From Nemertoderma westbladi (taxonomy: Eukaryota > Xenacoelomorpha > Nemertodermatida > Nemertodermatidae): 64,000 nucleotides of DNA. Shown piece after piece: positions 31,956 to 43,252 of this stretch (within the stretch, counting starts at the first letter, position 1; every line of letters starts with the position of its first letter). Under the pieces are notes generated by a model, which had not been told where the DNA came from, searched no databases, and worked only from the letters and a program-made list of their open reading frames with translations. The stretch covers positions 26,128 through 90,127 of the forward strand of contig JAUCBJ010004127.1 in the NCBI GenBank assembly GCA_032718475.1. The letters are read 5' to 3'. Position numbers and translations under genes: made by a program.

Positions 31956-33497
31956 GCTCGATCTACTGAGCAAGTCCAAGATTTGGAAGGAACTGTTAAA
32001 TTATTAAAGGGAACAGTACGAGACAGTAAAATACGGCAACACATCGCTCTCGAACGCGATAAATTAGTCAATATACAAATGGGTATACCACCACCCCCTG
32101 TAATAGTGTGTCAGCCCTTTATGCCTGAAGTACCTCATGCGCAAGGTGTGGAGCCTACACGCATCTATACTGCTAGTGAAGTAGAAACTCCTATAGTAAA
32201 CCATGTTAATAATATTAATAAACCTATTGATAATGATATCCCATACCGATCTGAAAATAATCTGAGAAATTTATATACGGATAATTCAATATTAAATAGT
32301 ACGATGGCTCAAGACAGTTTCACGCGTCAGATGGCTAGGATGGAAGCTCGTCAAGCTGTAAAGGTGGGAGAGGTTGTCAAGTTTAATGGGGATGAGATGA
32401 AGTGGTTACCTTTTAATGAATATTACAAAGATAACATACAAAACTCTGTACTATCCAACGGAGAAAAACTACGATTCCTCATCGAGTGCTTAGAAGGTCC
32501 TCCCAAGTTAATGGCGTTAAAGTTTATTGGACATCCTGACGGATTAAGACAAGTCTGGGATACACTTAACATCAGGTATGGAAATAGGACTAACATAGCT
32601 AGATATCTTTATGCGAAATTAGTAGCGCCCAGGAAGTTTCCTAGCAATGGGATTATAGAGTTTTCCGATGAGATTCAGGAGATTTGTAGACAGTTAGATT
32701 GGTTGGGTAAGTCTCATGAATACCAAAGTTCTATGGTGGTAGGAGCTGTAGCGTCAACTTTGCCAAAGGGCGGAGTAGGCACTCGTTGGGACAAAAAGGT
32801 TCTATACTTTATGGACCAACATCAGAGAGATCCAACCATGGTGGACCTTATGTCATTCTTAAATGGAGAGGAAAGATTACAGCTAATAAAACAGTCCAGA
32901 GAGAAGACTCCAGAGACCAAGGTGAGTGAAAAACCTGTTGCTAGGAGAAAGATAACACCAGTATGTTATACCGAATATGAGAGTCAAACATCCTATGATG
33001 AAGACAGTGGCAAGGACACTGAAAAGACTTATTACTCGAGTAAATGTAAGGACATAGGTAAACCCAAGGTTCGACCTAGTAATAAGGGAACACAACTTAG
33101 TTCTCCTCCTATGTCTCCCAAGAGAATTCCTGGTAGGAAGCCCAAAGAAAGAACTCACGTACAAAACACCATGCAAACCAAGGTACATTGTGTCAAGTAC
33201 AATGCACACATCTCCAACCAGACACTATATAACATTGGAGGTGTCTCATTGGTTCCCCCAAGCTTGACACTAGAACAAAATCGCCTCCGCTTTGCAGGAC
33301 ATTGCTTTCGCCGTGAGGACCAGCCAGTGCATAATCTTGTACTTTGGCAGCCTCATGGAGTGAATAAGCATGGTGTACAGCCCCTGACTTTCTTGAGACG
33401 CATCTTAAAGGACACTGGCCTTGATCTAGCAAATATCATGGGTGATAGGGAGTTGTGGCGGTGCAATTTTGTTGACAAGCCGGCACAGCATTCTTAA
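31956..33497 (+). pseudogene. X4 gag segment fused in frame to a LINE C-terminus
   Basis: An open frame of 504 codons (31983-33497) starts in the middle of gag; the leader and the first ~600 codons of gag are missing, and LTR D abuts directly. Residues 1-401 cover the Pro-rich linker and the DUF1759-type domain (WLPFNEYYKDNI, ECLEGPPKLMALKFIG) and stop just before the zinc knuckles. From 33186 the same frame reads CVKYNAHISNQTLYNIGG to the LINE stop at 33495. The gag part has no internal stops, unlike X2. In-frame joining of gag to an RTE ORF2 tail is likely chance. Confidence 0.82.
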
Positions 33498-33533
33498 AAA
33501 TGCAGCTGCAATGCAGCATGCCGATCCTAGTAG
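33186..33533 (+). mobile_element. 5'-truncated RTE-type LINE tail (348 bp) in X4 gag
   Basis: Matches the last ~100 codons and short 3' UTR of the LINE at 50247-53110, ending AATGCAGCATGCCGATCCTAG then TAG. An 11-bp deletion (after GGCCTTGA) shortens the coding end. It is preceded by AAACCAAGGTA (33175-33185), repeated at 49516-49526 where X4 resumes. Confidence 0.85.
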
Positions 33534-34114
33534 CATTTCTACGCTCCTGTCAGCGACAAAAGAAAATGAATTTCGTTTACGGTTTCTGCTCTTGTTAACG
33601 GTTAAATATGTTAATTAAAGACTATGTATTGGTACGACCGACGGCGCCGGCAACAGGTATAATCAGATGTAGATGTACATACAGACATATCAATCTGCCA
33701 ATACAACAATAGCAATAGGCTTACCCCTACCAACCATCCATCGACTCGGCAACTGCAACAATGGAAGTTATGCGGACTAACCAGCTGACCGGCATTCTAA
33801 GTTCAGGTAGGCCTACCCACTACCAGAGTCTACCCAGCTGCCCAGAAAAGTGTTGGAATTGAAATCAAACAACTCACCACCAAGGCCGCCTCTGTCTGTT
33901 GACCTCGACTTTCGGTATCGCTGCCGCTACGGGCAAACTGGACTAACCGTAACCGAGGATGAAATCCGGTTTTTTAATCTCACTCTGCCATCAACCAGTG
34001 CCCGGCGGTGTTGAAATTGACACGCATTGTGCAAGCAGTAGGCCTATTGCTCCGAGTTTCCGGCTGGTCGGGTGCAACTACTGCATCTACATTGCCACAC
34101 TATAACTCGGGCTC
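33534..34114. other. Noncoding, nothing recognised
   Basis: Mixed-composition sequence with no frame, repeat or motif I can support. It lies between the LINE tail and the 156-bp tandem repeat. Confidence 0.4.
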
Positions 34115-34788
34115 ATGAGGACGAGTGCTGCGTATACTATATTCCTATAAACCAAAACCATACCTGGCTTCGCCTATTGAACGCATTATAAAGATCGTCA
34201 GTCTTCGTTTAAGAAATATATTTAAATACAAAACAGGACGAGCACAACGAGGCTTATAATGAAGGCGAGTACTGCGTTGACTATTATTATTATATAAACC
34301 ACCTGGCTTCACATATTGAACGCATCCCTAGTTATTATTATTATTATAAAGATCGTCAGCCTGCGTTTAAGAAATATATTTAAATACAAAACAGGCCGAG
34401 CACAACGAGGCTTATAATGAAGACGAGTACTGCGTTGACTATTATTATTATATAAACCACCTGGCTTCACATATTGAACGCATCCCTAGTTATTATTATT
34501 ATAAAGATCTTCAGCCTGCGTTTAGGAAATATATTTAAATACAAAACAGGACGAGCACAACGAGACTTATAATGAAGACGAGTACTGCGTTGACTATTAT
34601 TATTATATAAACCACCTGGCTTCACATATTGAACGCATCCCTAGTTATTATTATTATAAAGATCGTCAGCCTGCCCATTAAGAAATATATTTAAATACAA
34701 AACAGGACGAACGCAACGAGCCTTATAATGAAGACGAGTACTGCGTTTATTATATTCCTATAAACCACCTGGCTTTGCATATTGAACG
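34115..34788. repeat. ~156-bp tandem repeat, about 4.4 units
   Basis: Units start near AATGAAGACGAGTACTGCG at about 34115, 34258, 34416, 34571 and 34727 and share CCACCTGGCTTCACATATTG, AAATATATTTAAATACAAAA and GCACAACGAGGCTTATAAT. A single diverged unit occurs inverted at 56430-56565. Confidence 0.88.
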
Positions 34789-36318
34789 TGCGATTGGAAA
34801 TAAGTTCGTGCTACCCTTCCGTGGGTGGTAGATGTCGCGGTTATGTATTGGTGGGTGGGAAGGGTGGGGGGGGGGGGGGATTAAAAGAGGTGAACACGTA
34901 CTGTACCCCTTTCTTTAATTGATTGGTGGTGTGGGTAAATTTCTCAAATACTGATTTTGTGATACAGTCGCTCAATTTTAATTTGTATCTCATAACTGGG
35001 CCTCGTGCTGCGCGAAGGCCCCACGAACGTGTACTTAATACACATGATTTCAATAAATAGAAAAAGTTTTTCATTAACATTTTTCTGTGTAACCGATAAT
35101 CTTGTTTTACACGATTTTTTTTAACCGTGTTAAATTTTCTCTATCGCGCCGCTTTTTATATGCTTGTTTAAAATACTCTGTATAACAACCACGGTGCATT
35201 TTTTCTCTGTACTTATTTAACCGCTCCCTGGCGTTTCTCTGCAACTGATTCAGAGACGTCCATTACCTCATCCAATAAACGGATTTGACTAAACTTATCA
35301 CAATAATATAAGTAGTGCACAAGTCCGTCATGTAAGTCAGTAAGTGATGTCAAGGCAATGATTTAGAAATTGATAGTAAAATATAGGCCTTTTATACGTA
35401 TTCGAGTATTTAATCATTAGAGTAAATTATAATCTTACATTGAAGTTACACAAGACTCACTGATAACAGTCACTGGATTATTTACTTTTGTTTATTTACT
35501 GCTTCATGTCAGATGAAATTAGACATACAAATTTATTGAAGTCTATCTATATACTGTACACGTACAGTACGTCTGCAGACCCTAATCATGAAAAACGAAA
35601 AACAAAACATTGGGCAAAGCACCGTCTGTACAATATATTGTATGTTAAAAAAAACACCGTCTTGTAGGAAATGTATCTTTTACAATTCTAAACGAAATGA
35701 AGCAAAATTTTCCAGAAAGCACATTTTATTAATACATAAAATGTATAGGATAGAGATTGTATACTTGCAATTAATTCCTAAATTATTTACCACGGACCCA
35801 GAAGCTCTGGATTCATACAATTTCATATGTGAAGTGAATCTGTGCTTTACTCCCCAGAATCCACAATCACCTCTTCCCGGATAGAGATAAACAGGAATCC
35901 GTGTTTTACTCCCCTTACGGGATCCAGTAACACTTGGCAATGAAAATTAGCTCGAATTCGCATTTTGCAATCATTTCCGGATTTCATCAAAATCCGGATC
36001 CGCGTTTTAACCTCAAAATCCGGGTACCGATCCGGATCCTGCATCCGGTTCCGCGTTTTACACTTACCCATCTTACACTACCACATTACCATGAGCAGTT
36101 AGGATGTCAGTAGGAAGACGAAGAACGTATCAAACGCGTAGGCATTCAAGTATTGTCAGTGATGCCTTATTGTATTTCAGGATGAAACTCCGTTACAGAT
36201 AGGACTATCATACAGATACGGCTGAAGACCTACAGTCTGTAACGCATCGATAACTGGTTATAGAATGCGTTACAGATGAGACATGCCCTATCTGTAACGC
36301 ACTGCACTGTAACGGGCG
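34789..36318. other. Noncoding with small repeats
   Basis: No gene. G14 at 34866-34879. 34967-35035 holds an imperfect palindrome (GGGCCTCGTGCTGCGCGAAG, then GCCCC) whose complement recurs at 56355-56425 beside the other 156-bp unit. 35845-36062 has four variations of a CCGCGTTTTA/TCCGGATCC motif. 36190-36312 has CGTTACAGAT and its complement ATCTGTAACG several times, next to the truncated edge of LTR B. The 98-codon frame at 35588-35884 has no recognisable features. Confidence 0.5.
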
Positions 36319-37457
36319 CCTTTAGCAGTTTAACCTGCCAAATTTAGATGTCTTCTAGGTTATAAATCGACTTTAGCCTATGACGAGTATTTGTTACACT
36401 ACATTAGCCGAAGCCAGTCTATGCGCGACCATTCACCCGCTGGATATACCCGGGAGACTGGATTCGGAAGCTTTGACCTTATTGCGGTGTAGGCCTACTG
36501 TATTATTCGACTGATCGTTAATATATAATCTCTGACAAATATTATTCACTTTCGGGAAATATTAACAGTTCCTTTAGGACGTGGCGCTCTAAATATGTAA
36601 ACAGAGTTATGACTTACACTAGACACAACGGGATGGCTATTGATTCACGTATAAAGCGCATTCTTTAGGAGATGCTTTGTTCAGTCACAATCATGCACAC
36701 TACCGCACAATACTGCACACCGATCTGCCGACCTTCACTAATTTTAGTCACATATAAAGAGAACAGCAACCGACACATGTAGTGCCTATGAAATAGCATT
36801 AGATTCACTCCAAAACCAATATAATGTAAGTCGCAATTGCTATATGTAACCTGTCTCTTACCTTCAGTATATCAAGAAGATTGGGGGTTTTATGATTATT
36901 TATCGATATTATCCAAATATAATAATATTCCATCAACTGATATAATTAATAACCGACAGTGAATAGCAGTAAAAATGCGGTGTTTGTAGTTGACAATATG
37001 ATTTGCATTGATATGCAGTGTGTTGAGATAACAGTTATACGTTTCTATGATCAAGCCTACTAATGTTTGGCTAAAGCCTGAAACACAGAAATTCCAAAGC
37101 CGGTGTTCTGGCTGTGGACAAAATACACACACTCCCTGAATTGCATGAGTTTCTGTATACAATCTCCAACACAGAGTGAAAACCGCTCTGATTGGTCGAC
37201 CGAACAAAGAACAAAGAAAAGTTACACATGGACACAGCTGATAGATGTCGTCATCGGAGTTCTGATGTTTAGAGTATTTGGCTTATTGCGACATAAAATC
37301 GCTAGTTATGTCCGCTAAAGTACACATACAGAAGAAATGGCTTTTTATGTCCACTAAAACACCGGTACAGTAAGGAAATGGCTTTTTATGTCCGTTAAAA
37401 CAACTTCAGAGTACTTTGCGGGGAAAATAACCAGCTAATTCCGCAAAAGCCTTTACA
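36319..37457 (-). repeat. LTR B (3' LTR of X3)
   Basis: 1139 bp, starting TGTAAAGG at 37457 and truncated after CTGCTAAAGG at 36319. It matches LTR C almost base for base by eye. Confidence 0.85.
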
Positions 37458-37466
37458 CCGCTCCCA
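37458..37466 (-). promoter_or_regulatory. Polypurine tract of X3
   Basis: The complement reads TGGGAGCGG directly before the LTR start, identical to the X2 copy at 30754-30762. Confidence 0.6.
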
Positions 37467-37535
37467 GAAAATGGGATTTAATTCTATAAAATATAAAAAA
37501 TCACAGTTTCTAAAATATAAAAATACTCTAAACAG

Positions 37536-38895
37536 TTAGTCTTTCTTACGCGGATGGCGTTTACGCAGTTTTTTGAGGCTATCAAGAGTCCTTTTCTCTT
37601 TGGGGCGAGCCACTTTACTAGGAGGGCTGTAACTCCTGGGTGAAGGGTGCAATACAATTGCATCGGAAGGTTTAGGGTTACGGTCGATGTCTCGTCCATT
37701 TCGATATGCTTCTCCTCGAGCTGATTTTCCTCCGCTTATTGTTGGATGCATTCGTCAAAAACTCTTGCAGAGAATAGGGTCGTCCAAGTTCAATATCTTC
37801 TTAGAGATTCTGAATTTCCTGATCGAACTGAGATAAAGTTAATTCGTTTACCGCTTGGACTTGCTGCTGCAATTTACGTTTCTCTAAACAATTGTAGGTT
37901 CATTTTCCGATCTTTTGACGAATAGTGTCCAACGCGTTTCGTACAACTCTTTCCTCCGCCTCGGTGACAGGTTGTATAGGGTTAAACAGGGACGATGATA
38001 CGGTTGAATGGCGATATTAGATGTCCGCGTCCCAATCCGACTAAGTAAGATGGGTGAATATTTAAGGGAGCCCACAACCGGAGTGCCACCGACTAACTGT
38101 TCGGGTAACACTAGATGTTTGAACAGTGAGTACAGTTCGGGAGGATCCGTGATACTATTAGGATCAAGAGCCTGAGGTCTAACTAGGGAATGAGGAGGTC
38201 TGACCGAGTATTCCGGAACTCTGATCATAGGTTTATTTAAGGATCGTTTGAATCGAGCGAGCGTAGGTGATACATCGAACAAGTTTCGCTCGAAACTCCC
38301 GTAAATATAGCGAGTAAAACCGTGTTTAAAGCAACGTCTCCGCGGATGTTTATGTCTTTCCGTTTGTTGGTTGGGTCTTGGGCATTCATCGCAATAATAC
38401 CAAAGACGCACGTCTTGTAGGGGAAACGCGGGTGATATTTATTCAGTTTTACAACGTTTCTCTCAAGAATTCCAAATATACGTTGGAGTTACTGCGTTTA
38501 TCCATTCTTTAACGTCTTCTCTTTCGAGTCGATTTCGAATATAATTTTCGCATTCGATCTTCAGTTCATCGTTCCGACTCCGCTGGGTAGGATACTCAAA
38601 ACAGTACCATTTCCCTTTCGGTGTCGACATCGTCTGTATCGTGTAAATCGATAGGATGACCAGTAGTTAAGAAGTCCATAAGCGTACCATTACGATGCGT
38701 ATAGCGAGCAGTGAATTTTCGATAGTCCAATTCACGCGTAAGTTGCTCCTGGGACATCGGCGGTTCGATATAACGACCATCGTCCTCCGTAGTAGTTGGA
38801 CTAGCGTCGCTGCGTATCAAGCTATCAACAAACGCTTGCAACGGTAGAGTATATTTCTCCCTGATACCAAGATCATCTTCTATCAACTGCGTCAT
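37536..38895 (-). pseudogene. Y (X3 copy): accessory coding block of the X element
   Basis: Minus strand. The N-terminal part 38895-38596 matches Y of X2, then an extra base shifts frame near 38598. Another frame carries YPTQRSRNDELKIECENYIR and leads to a TGA also present at the same place in X2. Beyond it the frame 38411-37884 has the intact Cys/His motif (WYYCDECPRP, then HKH...CFKH), GFTRYIYGSFERNLF and further shared blocks. The C-terminal part (37751-37536) keeps the linker and KKLRKRHPRKKD tail after a deletion. The two copies therefore describe one ancestral protein of roughly 500 residues. No envelope features. Function unknown; a nucleic-acid-binding role is inference from the Cys/His cluster and basic tail. 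Confidence 0.65.
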
Positions 38896-39698
38896 AGCTG
38901 CTATATGAGTTTATCAATATTATAATTAGTTATAATTAGGCTAGCGGGCGTCGCTGCCTACCCCTCTCGGCCCCCGGACAGCGCAAGATCCTCAGCACTG
39001 GTGTACTTTCGCCGATGTGCCTATCGCCAACGTCGTAGCTGCACAACGACCACAACAACCAGCGCGAGTCACTCCACCGTCCCTCCCAAAGGCTTAGATT
39101 TACTTCAGGTTTTTACTGGAGAGTTAGTGCTACTTTCACAATTGCGACTCGCTACTGTAAACACACTTTAGTAGTAACATTCACCTATAAACGCACAAAT
39201 TCCACACAACTGTCACAAATCGCACACATTCGGGCCATTTGTCCGTTAGTCAGTGCCTTCCAGAATGCCACGTTATTATTGGGTATCCTGGGATACTAAC
39301 AGTGTGCTATTTATTCCTTATGCTATTCAATGGGGCAAGCTTTTATTGTTCTTTTAACTCACTTCTAATTCTAGCGTGGTTGTTGCTATGGTGACATTAT
39401 GGAAAGCTAGCGGTAGAATTAGGGTAATTCTCATGCATACAGATCTGGGATGCTATTTAATAGTAATTCTTTAATTGTCAATATCCCCTTTATACATGAT
39501 TTTATGAATTTTATCGGCTATTGACTATATATTGGAGATTCTCGCACACTAATACACTTAATAGGGTGAATCTCCGCTCCCATGATCTATTAATTAATGG
39601 AATTTTGGGAATGTTATAAATTGTATAAAAATGACAATTTATCAAATTCATTACAAAGATGAATTTAAATTTATTCCTGTAAATTTTATTATTTAATA
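38896..39698 (-). other. X3 3' noncoding region before Y
   Basis: Matches X2 25255-25888 and 28935-29135 without the 3-kb insertion, so it represents the empty state. No gene. Confidence 0.65.
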
Positions 39699-42600
39699 TT
39701 AAAATAGACACCATTTTATGTTTCGTTCGAATTCAGTGTGCAACAAGATATGATGTTTTGCGCCGCACTTCGCACACCTTGCGTCGGAGTAACAGGTTCG
39801 CCGTTGGTGTCCTTGTCTGAGGCAATTATAACACAACCGCTTATCCCACATGACTTCCCGTCTATCCTTTAATGATTTCCTTAGGAATTCATCACACACA
39901 CTTAAACGGTGGGGCCCGTCGCACAGCACACATTTTGGTTTGATGTTACTTACCTTACTTTGAGTAACGTTGTGCACACTTGTTCTTTCTTCGGGCTTTC
40001 TTACATGAATTCTCTTAGGAGACGTAGGAGGAGTTTTTCTTACCTGTTCTCTTCTGTCATTGGTTCGAGACTTGAATTTACTTACGTCATTAGGCGCTGT
40101 GTTGTCATAGTAAGATCTTTCAGTGTCTTTCCTGCTGTCTTCCTCTTGAGAAGCCTGGCTTTCGCCGTCGTCTGTATAACACACTGGTATTACCTTTCTC
40201 CTAGAACGGGTTTCTCACTTACCTTATTTTCCGGTGTCTTCTCTCTGGACTGCTTTAGGAGCTGTAATTTTACCTCTCCATCTAAGAATGACATGAGATC
40301 AGCCATGGTAGGATCTCTTCGTTGTTGTTCCATCATATATAACACTGTCTTGTCCCAGCGTGTACCTACTCCGCCCTTGGGCAAATTAGATGCTAAGGCT
40401 CCTACAACCATAGAATTCTGGTATTCATGAGACTTACCTAACCAATCTAGTTGTCTACAGATCTCCTGAATCTCGTCGGAAAACTCTATAATCCCGCTGC
40501 TAAGAAACTTTCGGGGCGCCATTAATTTCGCATATAAATACCTAGCTATGTTAGTCCTATTACCATACCTGATGTTCAGTGTATCCCAAACTTGTCTTAA
40601 TCCATCTGGATGTCCAATAAACTTTAACGCCATTAACTTGGGAGATCCTTCCAAGCACTCGATGGGGAATCTCAGTTTCTCTCCGTTAGATAGCACAGAG
40701 TTCTGTATGTTATCTTTGTAATATTCATTAAAAGGTAACCATTTCATCTCATCTCCATTGAAGTTGACGATCTCTCCCACCTTTACCGCTTGACGGGCTT
40801 TGGTTCAAGCCATTTGACGCGTAAAACTTTCTTGGGCCATCGTGTTATTTAATATCGAGTTATCGGTATATAAATTTCTCAGATTATTATCAAGTCTATA
40901 TGGAATATCATTGTCAACAGGTTTATAATTACCCTTAATAGGGTTTACTATAGGAGTTTCTACTTCACTAGCAGTATAGATGCGTGTAGGCTCCACACCT
41001 TGCGCATGAAATACTTCAGACCTAACAGGTTGACACATTGTTACCGGGGTTGATGGTATACCCCTTTGGGTATTTACTAATTTGTCGCGTTCTAATGCGA
41101 TACTCTGCTGCACCTCTTGCAACTCTAACCTACTTTCCTTTACTGTGCCCTTGAACTGCTGAACAGTTCCTTCCATCTCCCGGACCTGCTGAGAGGAGCA
41201 CTTGCGGTGTTCCCTCAACTACCCGAGCAGGAGACCCATCTCCCGTCGTCCCTCTGCTACCCACTCGACCGCCGAAGCGGGAGTCGCCAACGTAGTAGCG
41301 GGTGAGCGAGAGACGACGGGCGATAAATTCTTGATATCTCGCTCGGCGTCCAGGACGGGTTCGGACTCGTGAACAGTCCTACTGGGCACAGGTAGTTTAG
41401 TACTGTGCAAAGGGAATTTAGAGGTAGGTTCTGGGAGTACAGGTGTCTCTATCACCGAAGGGGTGGCTTCGAGAACAGGCCTAATTATTTCAGGCTCATC
41501 TACTATAGTAGGGAGTCTTTCTATTTTAATTATTTGGTCTGTAGGTTCTGTACTACCTAAGTCTGTGTTAGTTAGTTGCCTTCTAACAGCTGGGGGCAAA
41601 TCAGGCAATTTCTGACGGTGGGACATTCTTCTATGTCTGCTTAGACGAGATCTATTTCCTCCGCCTTCAGTATCGGTGGTATCGCCTTCATCAGATGATG
41701 TATATCCCTGTCTTTTGGGAGTAGATCGACTCATCATCTGCATTTGACTAGCTGTTAACTGTTTATTTATGCAGTCTTGATTCTCTTGAATATTTTCCAA
41801 CTCTAGTTGGGTGGTCTCTTCAGATGCTCTTCGTTCTGCTTCTGCCACTGCTCGCTTTCTTTCCGCTTCTGCCGCTTTTCTTTCCGCTTCTGCCGCTGCC
41901 GCTTTTGCCTCTGCCGCTGCCTCTGCCGCTTTTCTTTCCGCTTCTGCCGCTGCCGCTTTTGCCTCTGCCGCTGCCTCTGCCGCTTTTCTTTCCACTTCTG
42001 CTACTTTTCTTTCTGCTTCTGCCGCTGCCACTGCCGCTGCTGCTGTCTTTCTGTCTTCTATACGTTTTTTCTTGACTTGTTCTTCTTGGACCCTAGCGAT
42101 GCGGAGCCTTTCATCAAATTTAGCTTGGTTCGCAGCTATCATATCCGCATCTATTGCGTCCAACACAAGCTTGGCTCCTTCACTATTAGGGCTAAGTCCA
42201 GACAGCCGTCTCCTCAACTCTTCGTCACCTACAAATCGTTGATAGTCTTACAGATAGATGTCAATAGCATCCCTCTTATGCGGTTTTTCTGCTGTCACTT
42301 CACTTTCCACTTGGGAAAAGGTAGCGTCTGTTGATTCTCCATGGGTTGAGCGCTCAGCCAACTGAGATTTCCACGGGGCAGTTCCTTGAACTTTGAGACT
42401 CACCCGCTGAAACCAAGTCTTTACGGCAACTTTCAACGACGTGTCTTGTCTTCTTTTCGAAGCCTCCTCAAAGGCCGATAAGATTAGTCTGATTCTTAGA
42501 ATTCTTTCTCTAACTTGATAAAGCAGCTCTCCCTGCTCTTGAGGTCATTGGGGTTGTCGAAACAGTTGTTCCTCTAATCGCTCCATAGAGCTGAAGAATC

Positions 42601-43252
42601 CCTGTATGTATCCTGCTGCTGACCTCTTCCACACAGCTGGATCGCTGGTTTCTTTAGTCACTCCCATCCTGTGTATGTCTTCCCAGGCAGCTTCCGATAA
42701 GTCAAACGGGAGTCCGGGTCCGGGGAAGTTCCATTGCGACTTGACAATAGACTTCAGTTCTTCCCTTGTGTATCCTGCATAACTATCCTTGGTCGATCGC
42801 TTACTTCTCGCCCAATCAATCTGGTGTTCCTCCACCGCAATCAATACCCTAGTGAGTACGGCTGCAGGAAGGATGAGAAGGGGATCCGAATAAACCGCAA
42901 CTGCCATCTTTGCTCCGCGCTCGGGTGTCAGCTCTACAGTATCCGCACTACTGGAGCTGTCGGGCCGTTGAGAAATAAGTTCTCGGCTCGAGTGTTGCTG
43001 CCGTTCTGCTGCTTCTTGGTCCCGCTTGACCTGAGCTCTAGTGCCTATGATAGACCTATGGTGCTCTTCTAGCCTAGGGTCTGACACTACTACTGTAGGG
43101 ATGACCTTGCTTACGGTAGGAGGGGACTTGGACTTTGGTCTCAGACGTTCTATACTCTTAGCTGAGTCCCAGATCTTTTTAAGACCCTGTCTAACACTCA
43201 TTCTAGCACTTTCTAAGAGACTATCTGACAGTGTTTGTTTTGTGTCAGACAT
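39699..43252 (-). pseudogene. X3 gag (BEL/Pao), protease and pol deleted
   Basis: ATG at 43252. The N-terminal region runs to TGA at 42545, where X2 has a Gly codon. It continues after breaks at 42436 and 42248 (TAA where X2 has TCA), then 42217-41219 with the coiled coil, 41218-40805, 40780-40190 with the DUF1759-type domain, and 40184-39699 with the zinc knuckles (CYNCLRQGHQRRTC, CAKCGAKHH). At 39720 the frame runs into 3' noncoding DNA. The coiled coil is longer than in X2: it has two extra AEAKAAAAEAERKAAEAA-type modules. Several frameshifts separate the listed pieces. Confidence 0.85.

Noticed and set aside
35588-35884. 98-codon plus-strand frame starting with ATG
   Set aside because: Composition typical of AT-rich noncoding DNA, no motif, and its end runs into the CCGCGTTTTA repeats.
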